From contig CP136896.1 of NCBI GenBank assembly GCA_034359265.1, forward strand, positions 21,669,501 through 21,733,500: a stretch of 64,000 nucleotides of DNA. Direction: 5' to 3'. A model generated the notes under the pieces. It saw only the letters and a program-made list of their open reading frames with translations, was not told the origin of the DNA and did not search any database. The position numbers and the translations under genes were made by a program. Below are positions 55,485 to 64,000 of the stretch, piece by piece; the stretch's first letter is position 1; each line of letters begins with the position of its first letter. The stretch comes from Canna indica (lineage: Eukaryota > Streptophyta > Magnoliopsida > Zingiberales > Cannaceae).

Positions 55485-58400
55485 GTATTATGTGCATGAA
55501 CACCTTAGGAATCAAAGAGGTGTTCATATGTGGACACGTGTTGATAGCGGAGTTGACACTTCTGCCGATGCTTGAGCTAGATGTGATACTTGGCATGGAT
55601 TGGCTGGCGGATCATTTTGCGTCAATGGATTTTACAAGGCTAAGACTGTTACCTTCAGTAAGCCCATATTGCCATAGTTTACCTTCCAGGGGACGAAAGG
55701 GGGGACCCTAATGGGGTTATATCAGCTCTGAAGGCTCGCAAGTTACTTCTGGGTGGATATCAGTCCTTCTCGGCCTTTGTATCTGTAGTAGAGGAGGACA
55801 GGGGCACGACTGGTAATGTTGGGGGGGGGGCACAGGTAGTTTGTGAGTTCCCTGATGTGTTTTCCAAGGAGCTGTTGGGTTTGCCACCAGAGAGGGAGAT
55901 TGAATTTTGCATTGACTTGCAGCCGAGGGTAAAGCCAATTTCCATCCCTCCTTATCAGATGGTACCGGCTGAGCTGAGAGAGCTGTAGTCACAATTGCAG
56001 GAGCGGTTAGATTTGGGCTTTATACGCTCGAGTTTTTCTCCGTGGGGCGCTCCGGTGCTCTTTGTAAAGAAGAAGGATGAGTCTATGCGCATGTGCATTG
56101 ATTATCGGCAGCTTAACAAGGAGACAGTTAAAAATCATTACCCGCTATGTAGGATTGATGACCTATTCGATCAGCTCAATGGGGCACAGTGTTTTTCAAA
56201 GATTGATCTGAGATTCGGATATCATCAGTTGAGAATCCGGGATTGTGATGTGCCCAAGACCGCTTTCAGGACGAGATATGGGCTCTTTGAGTTCTTGGTC
56301 GTGTCCTTTGGGCTAACGAACGCATGCACTGACGGCTTTCATGGATTTGATGAACCGAGTGTTTAAGGAGTACTTGGACAGATTTGTGATTATCTTTATT
56401 GATGACATCTTAGTTTACATACTCCAAGAGAAGGGTGGAGCACTCTAAGCATTTGAGGTTGGTTTTAGAGACCCTCATGGAGCATCGATTGTATGTCAAG
56501 TTCTCCAAGTGTGAATTCTAGTTAGAGAGCGTGGGGTTCCTAGGCCATGTGGTGTCGAGAGAAGGGATGAAAGTGGACCCCGCAAAGGTGGAGGCAGTTC
56601 AGAATTAGAGGCGGCCAACAAGTGTGATGGAGATCCGTAGTTTCTTGGGGTTGGCCGGTTATTACAGGAAGTTTGTAGAAAATTTCTCCAAGATTGCGGC
56701 ACCATTGACTCGTTTGACCCAGAAGAAGGTCAAGTTTGTTTGGGATGACAAGTGTGAGGAGAGATTTTTCAAAAGCTCAATGACTGCTTGACGTTGGCAC
56801 CAGTTTTAGCTGTACCCTCATGTCCATGAGGGTTTGTAGTCTATTGTGATGTCTCTTAGGTTGGTTTGGGTTGCATCTTGATGCAGTATGGCTGGGTGAT
56901 AGCTTATGCATCTCGCCATTTGAAGAATCATGAGAGGAACTATTTGACGCATGACTTGGAGATGGTGGCAGTGATTTTTGCACTAAAGCTGTGGCGATAT
57001 TACCTATATGGCGAGGCATGTGAGACATACACAGATTACAAGAGCCTCCAGTACTTGCTCAGTCATAAGGAATTGAACCTCAGACAGAGGAGGTGGCTCG
57101 AGCTCCTGAAAGACTAAGACTGCACGTTCATGTACCATCATGGGAAGGCAAATGTGGTGGCAGATGCCTTGAGTAGAAAATCCATGGGCAGTTTGGAATA
57201 CTTGGCGCTTAGAAGGAGGCCATTGGCTCGAGATTTGGCTGTGTGTTTAGATGGCGGGGCAATCTTGACCATGTTAGACTCTGGGGTTTTGGTGGCACAC
57301 TTGCGAGTGCAGCCCACGCTGGTAGACATATTGCGGGCGACGTAGGCTGATGATGCTTTCTGTTCCTTGACTAGGGATATGGTTAGGAGAGGCGATGCTG
57401 ATGATGGATTTAGAGTTGATTCTGAGGATGTCCTGAGATTCAAGGACAGAATCGTGGTGCCTAATATGGCAGAGGTTTGCATGCAGGTGCTAGAGATGGC
57501 CCACCATTCCACGTACACTATGAATTCGGGGGCCACAAAAATGTACCGAGACCTGAGGCAACATTACTGGTGGAAAGGGATGAAGAGAGAGGTAGCAAAG
57601 TTTTTGTCTAAGTGTTTGGTCTGTCAGCAGGTGAAGGCCGAACACTTGAAGCCTGCAGGGTTGCTACAAAATCTAGAGGTGCCTGAGTGGAAATGGGAAA
57701 AGATAACCATGAATTTTGTGACCGAGCTGCCGAGGTCTGGGAAGGGCAACGACTCTATTTGGGTTGTAGTTGATAGGTTGACTAAGATTGCACATTTCAT
57801 ATCGACCAAGATGACTTTTTCGGCCGAGCAGTATGTCAGGTTGTTTCTGGACTGGATTGTAGCGTATCATGGTATCCCTATTTTGATCATCTTAGATCGG
57901 GGTACCCAGTTTACAGCTCGATTTTGGCAGTCATTTCAGGAGGCCTTGGGTACTCAGGTGCGGTTTAACATCGTGTTTCATCCGCAGACCGATGGTTAGT
58001 CGGAGAGGACTATCTAGACATTAGAGGATATGCTGAGGGCCTATGTGTTGGACCTAGATGATGGCTGGAAGAAACATTTACCCTTGATTGAGTTTGCTTA
58101 CAATAACAGCTACCAGAGTACTATTGGATGACTCCTTTTGAGGCTCTATATGGGCGGAGATGCAGGCCGCCAGTGGGGTGGTTTGAGGCGGGGGAATCCC
58201 TCATGGTGGGTCCCAACTTGGTTGAGGAGGTGGTAGAAAAAGTGAAGCTGATCAAGTAAAGACTGTTAGCAGCTCAGAATCGCCAGAAGATGTATGCGGA
58301 TGGAAAGGCTCGAGAGATAGAGTTTACTGAGGGTGACGTGGTGTTCCTGAAGGTTTCCCCTACGAAAAGAGTGGTGAGGTTTGGGAAGAGGGGGAAGTTG

Positions 58401-58740
58401 AGCCCTAGGTTCATTCGATCATTCCCTATTCTCAAACGGAGGGGCGTCGTGGTATATGAGTTGGCCTTACCTCCTAGCCTGGATAGAGTACACTCGGTTT
58501 TTCATGTGTCTATGCTGAAGAGATATATCGGAGATGAGTCTCATGTGATTGAGCCTACCGCAGTTGAGGTTGATACAACAGTCTTATACGAGGAGAGACC
58601 CGTAGAGATGCTTGACCAGCAGATAAAAAAATTGAGATCCAAGGAGATTTGGTGAAGGTCAAGTGGGAGCATCATACTGGGCAGGAGGCTACTTGGAAGG
58701 TGGAGCAGGACATGAGACAGCGATACGCCTCCCTATTTGA
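55485..58740 (+). pseudogene. Tekay-like Ty3/gypsy pol: protease, reverse transcriptase, RNase H, integrase, chromodomain remnant
   Basis: In order I see the protease end (VILGMDWL, 55590s), reverse transcriptase ([38 protein letters not shown], 55995-56366) with active site FIDDIL at about 56395-56412, RNase H ([15 protein letters not shown], 56866-57117) and an integrase zinc finger (H-H-CLVCQQVKAEH, about 57500-57640). The catalytic core (57660-57999) has its first acidic residue changed (TMNFVTELP for the usual Asp), but keeps ILDRGTQF and FHPQTDG. A C-terminal region (58290-58655) and a chromodomain-like end (VKVKWEHHTGQEATWKVE) follow. Stops occur at about 55989, 56524, 56608, 57116, 57344, 57999 and 58014. 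The gene is dead. Confidence 0.92.
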
Positions 58741-58784
58741 GGATCTGGTAAGTCCTTGTGCTTTGCTAAAATTCGAGGGCGAAT

Positions 58785-59218
58785 TTTTCTTAAGGAGGGA
58801 AGATTATAATACTTGAAAATTCTAATTCATTTTTTGTTTGATTTTAGGGGGCCAACTCAGGGACGTGTCGAGATGAGTCACGAGATTGCCGCGATTAGAA
58901 GGTACGATCGAGTATTTAATAAATTGCAATGTTCTAAATTATGTTGTTTTTAATTAAAATGGTTAATGGATGCATGCCGAGATGAAGGCGAGATTGTGGG
59001 TTCGATCTGAGTCTGATTCGGATACGAGTCGAGTTAGGTAGAGCAACTTAAACTCCAAGGGTAGAATAGTCTTTAGGTGGTTGATTGGGAGGAGTATTTA
59101 ACCCCCACCCCCCAACCGATCGTGCGGCTCAAGAAGATCCGCACGCGTCACCTAGAGGAGGGAGAAAACATGAGGGTGGCTCCGGAGCCAGGAGTCGTCG
59201 TCGGTGTTCAGAGTCGTC
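58785..59218 (+). repeat. Gypsy polypurine tract and truncated 3' LTR
   Basis: The purine run AAGGAGGGAAGA precedes TATAATACTTGA at 58805, a decayed form of the TGTAATACCCGA LTR start. The LTR runs 414 bp and is cut at 59219 by a copia LTR. Confidence 0.8.
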
Positions 59219-59319
59219 TGTTGGACTAAGGTTTTCAACCTTGGTCATCATCTTGATTTTGATGATAACAAACTTATTCTAATGAGTTTATCAAGTGTTT
59301 GATCTCAGAATGAGGTTAC
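59219..59319 (+). repeat. First 101 bp of an older copia LTR
   Basis: It starts TGTTGGACTAAGGTTTTCAA and resembles the LTR start at 59320 but is clearly divergent after about 60 bp. At 59320 a second, fuller copia LTR begins, so the younger element inserted into this older one. The remainder of the older LTR would lie beyond the window. Confidence 0.75.
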
Positions 59320-61042
59320 TGTTGGCTTAAGGTTTTCAACCTTGGTCTTAATCTCGGTTTTGATGATAACAAACATGGAACTAATATTTCATTGAGAAAT
59401 TCTTTTAGGTTCCATATCGGTTAGCGCACGATGTCCTCGATCGAAAATATCGGAGAAATCAGAAAATCAGAAGGACGTTGGTCGACACACTCGGATTCAT
59501 CGGGAAGATATAGTCTAGGTTTAGGGTGTCTAGTTTATGTTGTAAATCCTCATGATGATGCATAAGAACCCAAAAACCAAATCCGAACCCCAAAACATGA
59601 AAACCCAGAAGCCGCCCTGAAATTCACCAAGTCTAGGGAGCTCCTTGGAGGGCTATATGACCTAGATATTTTCTTGACACAAAAAATGGTGGTAATTGTT
59701 CCTTGGGTAAAAACTAGATAACGAGATATTTTTAAGGATTTTTTGGAAGCCTTTAGCCTACCCATATTTGAACCGGAAGATTAAAGAATTTCCGTTTTCC
59801 GAAAATTTGTACTAGATCCCAAAAACTAGATTTTGATTCTTAAGAATTTTGATTTTTTAGATATTTTTATTGAATCCAAATGGGGGTTAATTCTTATATA
59901 ACATTTATATTTTAAAGATTTTAACTTAAAATTAAGAAATATTATATAAGTAGACTTAGCAAAGACGGAACCAGAAAATAAACAAACAAAGCAAAGAAAT
60001 CTGCCCTGCCCAGGTTCGGTCGACCGACCAAAGGAGAAGGCATTTCAGTCGACCGACCGATCGACCGAACGATGCCAGAATTTGGCAGTAGCCAATTCGG
60101 TCGATCGAATGTGGCGGAAAATTGGCAGTAGCCAATTCGGTCGACCGGTCGATCGACCGAAGTTCGTTCAGAAGCGGTAGAATGCCGCAGTCGCTTGGGC
60201 TATCGATCCATCGATCGATCGATGATCGACCAGCAAGCGACCAAGCGTCGACAACGGGCAAAAATATGCCCGTTGACGAGCCATTTCTTTTGGGGGGTTA
60301 TAAATACCCATCCTAAACTTATTTCTAGCCAACTAATGATGCTTCTAAGCCTCAAAGAACAACTCCTTGCATCTTTACAAGAATTCTTGAGCCATCTTTG
60401 CAAAGAGCCCTAGTTTTGATCTCCATTTGTTGATTTAGCCTTCAAGCTTCATAGATTTATCTTCTCAAGGCATCAAGAGGACTAGGGAGTTGCTTTTGGA
60501 GGTAAGTACTTATTGTTTGATTTATTGCTCCAATTGTTATTGTATTTTGTTATTTATTTTGATTGTATATCAATTTGTGTGAACCTAGAGTGCTAGGTTG
60601 ATTGAGTTGGTGGTTGCCTTGGTCTTGAGGTTTAAACCCACCATTGTAAACTTAGTTTACTAGGATTAGTTGAGTTATCCTTTAGGTTGAGGTGGAAGAG
60701 TGCTCTCGGTAAGAAAGCGGAGACTTCCGGGTGTGGAAGTGCCTTAGGTTGAGAGTGAGACTCTTCGAGTCAAAGTCCTCGTTGTAAGGAAAACAAGATT
60801 AATCTAGTTAAACTAGTTTGAAAATCCTAAACGAGGTGCTTAGGTAGTGGAGTAGACATTGGGGCCGAACCACTATAAATCATTGTGTTAGCATTGATAT
60901 TTTGTTTGTATTTATTGCTTCCGCTTGCTATTAATATCGTGATTAGCCTAACTAATCAAGAAACAATTAAAACCGAAATTAGACGAAAAGATTAGTTAAC
61001 ATACTATTCACCCCCCCTCTAGTGTAGGCCATTTCACCAACA
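59320..61042 (+). repeat. Copia 5' LTR, 1723 bp
   Basis: It starts TGTTGGCTTAAGG and ends TTTCACCAACA. A GGTCGACC/GATCGACC-rich block lies at about 60015-60240 and a 9-bp inverted repeat (CAACGGGCA and TGCCCGTTG) at about 60251-60275. The TATA box TTATAAATA is at 60298-60306, so transcription probably begins about 30 bp later. A C-rich run lies about 30 bp before the LTR end. Confidence 0.9.
60298..60306 (+). promoter_or_regulatory. TATA box of the copia LTR
   Basis: TTATAAATA lies just downstream of the palindrome-rich block. The same motif occurs at the matching place in the LTRs at 8883, 14311 and 16383, which supports a working promoter signal. Confidence 0.75.
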
Positions 61043-61044
61043 AT

Positions 61045-61056
61045 TGGTATCAGATC
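61045..61056 (+). other. Primer-binding site, initiator-Met tRNA type
   Basis: TGGTATCAGATC follows the LTR end by two bases and differs at one position from the perfect site of the minus-strand relative. Confidence 0.85.
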
Positions 61057-61114
61057 GAGCGGGTCGTAGATTGAGATATCACCATCTCCTCTACATCTAG
61101 CCTCGATCCGAAAA

Positions 61115-62554
61115 ATGACACTAGAGAGTGTAGTGTCTATACCACCTAGGTTCGATGAGTCTAATTATGGTCTTTGGAAGAGTAGAATGTATACTTTCCT
61201 AAAAACTCAAGGTTTAGGTATTTTTAACATGATAAAAATTAAATATATTGTACCTAAGGAAGATATGAATGCATGGACCCAAGAACAAATTGATATGCTT
61301 GAATTAAATGCTAAAGCTACAAATTGCATATTTTGTTCTTTGGAAAATAATGTCTTTGAAAAGATCATGCATTGTACTTCCGCATTCGATATTTGGGCTA
61401 CCTTAAACATGCTGTATAATTATGCAAAAATCGAAGAGCTCAATACGTTTGATGAGGGGAGTGATGACAATTGTCATCTACCCAATACTAATATGGTTTT
61501 TGAAGCCCATAGTGCCTCTAGTCATAGAAGCACTAAAAATCGGAAAAGGAAGGTGATTTGCCATGAGTGTAAAGAAAAAGGGCATGTGAAGAAGAATTGC
61601 CCTACCATGAAAAACAAGGCAAAGAGGAGGTCAAATGCTCCCACATCATCCTACTCAAGTGAAGCATCCTCTTTTCATGACTATGAAGCCACTTCAAAAG
61701 TTTGCCTCATGGATGCTAATGATGAGGTACACTTTTCTCCTTCGAGTCATGTTAATGCTAATGATAATGCTAGCTCTACTAGTTCTCTCGACATATCATA
61801 TAATGAGTTAGTAGATGAATACAAAAAAATGTATGTCTTGCTTGTTAAAAAGGATAATGAAAATAAAAGATTGAAGAAAGATAATATGAGGCTTAACTCT
61901 CATGTTGATGAGTTAAAATTAGAAAATGAGAAAATGAAATCCAGTTCTTTTAATTCTTCCCATGATAGGTTGAAACTTGAGCTTAAGGACTTAAAGCTTG
62001 AGAATGAAAATGTGAAACTTGAGAATTCAAAAATTATAAGTGAAAACAACAATTTGAAATCTCAATCTAATGTCCTATATCAATCTCTTAACTCATTGAA
62101 AAATGAGGTTGTGTTCTTAAATAAGAAAGTAAACGAATTGAAAAATATTTCATTTCTTAATAACACTAGAAATGCTTATGTAAAGAATGTCAATGTTCAT
62201 CATCATTCTCATGCTATGCATTCTACCATAAGACCTCATGATAATAAGAAGATGAATGATGTTTCTAAGAATGCTCATACTCATCATGTTTCACATGACA
62301 AGCATTCTAATAATAAATCTTATGTCCATAGAAAAAACAAAATGAAATTTAATGAACATTGCTTTTGTTGTGGTACATATGGCCATGCAATCTATGATTG
62401 TGCATTTAAGAAGAATCCAAGTGTTGCTAAGATACTTTGGATACCTATGCCAACTAACCCTCAAGGACCCAAAGTCATTTGGGTACCAAATGAAAATTTT
62501 GCAATTTCTCAAGAATTGAGGTATGAGTTTTATTTTGGCAAAATTTTTGCATAA
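61115..62554 (+). CDS. Copia gag protein with two zinc knuckles, intact
   Basis: The 479-codon frame starts with PPRFDESNYGLWKSRM (10-25), the usual N-terminal fold of plant copia gag, and continues through a helical region with HCTSAFDIWATLNML (86-100). A zinc knuckle CHECKEKGHVKKNC (149-162) follows. A long Lys/Glu/Asn coiled coil spans about 225-345. A His-rich stretch (about 355-400) and a second C-x2-C-x4-H-x4-C box (416-429) come next. It ends shortly after the NPQGPK motif, which in complete elements marks the gag-protease border. The capsid part between the N-terminus and first knuckle looks shorter than usual. Gag packages element RNA into cytoplasmic particles. The start is chosen because it matches the gag start of the relative at 8814. 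Confidence 0.92.
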   Translation: MTLESVVSIPPRFDESNYGLWKSRMYTFLKTQGLGIFNMIKIKYIVPKEDMNAWTQEQIDMLELNAKATNCIFCSLENNVFEKIMHCTSAFDIWATLNMLYNYAKIEELNTFDEGSDDNCHLPNTNMVFEAHSASSHRSTKNRKRKVICHECKEKGHVKKNCPTMKNKAKRRSNAPTSSYSSEASSFHDYEATSKVCLMDANDEVHFSPSSHVNANDNASSTSSLDISYNELVDEYKKMYVLLVKKDNENKRLKKDNMRLNSHVDELKLENEKMKSSSFNSSHDRLKLELKDLKLENENVKLENSKIISENNNLKSQSNVLYQSLNSLKNEVVFLNKKVNELKNISFLNNTRNAYVKNVNVHHHSHAMHSTIRPHDNKKMNDVSKNAHTHHVSHDKHSNNKSYVHRKNKMKFNEHCFCCGTYGHAIYDCAFKKNPSVAKILWIPMPTNPQGPKVIWVPNENFAISQELRYEFYFGKIFA

Positions 62555-63843
62555 CACCTTTATTTTCTTGATAAAATGATTTCTCTATGCTCATGAATGA
62601 TTTGGCATGATAATTGATTCAAATCTCATGGGTAGATAAAATTTTGATACTTAGGAAATTTCATAACATCTAGATTGAATGAAATGTGCTCTAGGTAGAA
62701 ATCCATCTTAGAGACTTTATTTTAAGTTAAAATTTGATAAACATGTTTGAGTTGACTCATGATTTGCTTCCATGTGATTAAAATTGAAAAATCATGTGAA
62801 AATGGATAAATTGATAACAAGTTCACTTTAGGAGATCTAAAGTTGAGTAGAGTTGACCTAAGTCAACAAATTGACTTAGAGACTTCATTTTAGGTCCAAA
62901 CTTCACAAACATATTTAGATTTACTCATGTTAGGTGTCCATGTGTTTAAATTTGAAAAACCATGAGTAAAGGTTAAAACTTGATACTTAGCAATTTCATG
63001 ATACAATGCTTATTTTTGAATGAAATGGTAAAATTTTTGACCAAATGACATTATTTTCATTTCAAATTTGATAAACATATTTTAAATGATTATATATTGA
63101 TATCTGGAAAATTTGAATGAAAACTTAAAACTTTTGAAAATAGCTAATATTTACGAAAATACCACTAGATTTCAGTTATTTTTAGAAAAATGCAGAAAAT
63201 TGATTTTTCGATGATTCTTGAAACTGCATGTTCTCTGAAAAATCAAATTTCTTCAGTAAAAATTTCAAAAATTTTCAGTAAGAATATAATTTGATATGAG
63301 TTTTTGAAATTGAATTTCAAAACTTTAAAGTATCGTTCTTTCCAAATGTTCATTTTTCCGATACTTTAATTTTTGGTCCAATCTTCGAATGAGACTTCAA
63401 GTATGATATTTTGAATTCACATTTGCTATCGTTCCACTCATGTGATGAGAAAAATCATTTCCAAAATTTTTTTGACTCCTTGATCGATACACGAAAATAT
63501 CAATACTTAAGCCTAGACTTGGAATGTATTTATCATCTAATGCTATCATGTATGATTTAGTCTCATATTTGATTTTTCATCCCTTGAGTTGAGATCTTCA
63601 TGCTTCATGAAAACTAATTTTAGAGTCTCAACTTTGACTAGATTGACTTTTCTTGCCCTTTTTTGATTGATGTCAAAAGGGGGAGAAAAATATAGGTAAA
63701 AGGGAAGAAAATATAGGAAAATCATGCATATAGATAGGGGGAGTTTATTTTCATAGATATGCATGTTGATAGGGGGAGAAATCCCATGTTTGATATCCTT
63801 TGTGCTTGAATGATATATTTTCTTAAGGATGTTTGCCATTATC
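62555..63843 (+). other. 3' untranslated region of the copia element
   Basis: This AT-rich stretch between gag and the polypurine tract matches the repeated units at 1-3010 on the opposite strand. It contains short G-runs of the form AGGGGGAG (63678, 63736, 63773) resembling extra polypurine tracts. No pol coding sequence is seen. Confidence 0.75.
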
Positions 63844-63857
63844 AAAAAGGGGGAGAT
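63844..63857 (+). other. Polypurine tract of the copia element
   Basis: AAAAAGGGGGAGAT lies directly before the 3' LTR start TGTTGG, the usual primer site for plus-strand DNA synthesis. Confidence 0.9.
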
Positions 63858-64000
63858 TGTTGGCTTAAGATTTTCAACCTTGGTCTTAATCTCGGTTTTG
63901 ATGATAACAAACATGGAACTAATATTTCATTGAGAAATTCATTCAAGTTCCATATCGATTAGCACACGACGTCCTCGATCGAAAATATCAGAGAAATCAG
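63858..64000 (+). repeat. Start of the copia 3' LTR, cut by the window end
   Basis: TGTTGGCTTAAGATTTTCAA matches the 5' LTR start at 59320 and continues in alignment to the window end. Confidence 0.9.

Larger units (their letters stand above)
59320..64000 (+). mobile_element. Gag-only Ty1/copia (SIRE-like) retrotransposon, plus strand, 3' LTR incomplete
   Basis: The order is 5' LTR (59320-61042), primer site (61045-61056), intact gag (61115-62554), 3' UTR (62555-63843), polypurine tract (63844-63857) and the first 143 bp of the 3' LTR. The internal region is only 2815 bp and has no protease, integrase, reverse transcriptase or RNase H. Known terminal-repeat elements with only gag (TR-GAG) have this layout. 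The element would need enzymes from a full-length relative. Its LTR starts match at the 5' and 3' ends with few differences in the visible part, so the copy is relatively young. Confidence 0.9.

Overview
The window is nuclear DNA of a flowering plant. It has one complete spliced plant gene (a WRKY transcription factor) in a dense nest of plant transposable elements: Ty1/copia, Ty3/gypsy (Tekay-like and Tat-like), L1-type LINEs, CACTA, Mutator-like, MITEs and a SINE. The GC-rich codons of the WRKY gene would fit a monocot, but that is a weak inference. I see no bacterial, organellar or CRISPR features. Layout: 1-10530 is a minus-strand copia element coding only gag. Its 3' end is a tandem array of about 1.3 kb units, and its gag is split by a solo gypsy LTR. 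10792-14310 is a plus-strand Tekay-like gypsy 5' LTR, primer site and broken gag. 14311-15507 and 16383-18127 are two solo LTRs of the copia family, separated by a spacer with a palindromic minisatellite. 18128-22145 is a decayed CACTA transposase region. 22146-25075 holds a copia 3' fragment and a decayed Tat-like gypsy pol with tandem repeats. 25279-31724 is a minus-strand L1 LINE with a 12-14 bp target duplication. 31737-36003 is a CACTA element sitting inside that duplication and carrying captured host exons, including a GDP-L-fucose synthase piece. 36007-36980 is a decayed copia pol. 38095-38510 is a MITE. 38564-44320 is a second L1 LINE with an intact ORF1, inserted in the A-tail of a short retroposon. 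44641-47390 is Tat-like gypsy debris. 47977-49090 is the WRKY gene, behind a cluster of W-boxes. 50071-50601 has a SINE and a MITE. 51945-55102 is a Mutator-like element with long terminal inverted repeats carrying a GRF zinc-finger gene. 55112-59218 is a decayed Tekay-like gypsy with pol. 59320 to the end is a better preserved copia element with an intact gag and no pol. How the parts relate: the WRKY gene is the only evident cellular gene; its leucine zipper, EAR-like motif and upstream W-boxes suggest a self- or cross-regulated defence or stress regulator. The rest records repeated nested insertion. Target-site duplications give a relative order in several places: solo LTR into copia gag, CACTA into a LINE target duplication, LINE into the tail of a short retroposon, and copia into copia into gypsy. 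The gag-only copia elements lack protease, integrase and reverse transcriptase, so they would depend on a full-length relative outside the window. The CACTA and Mutator-like elements both carry gene fragments taken from the host.
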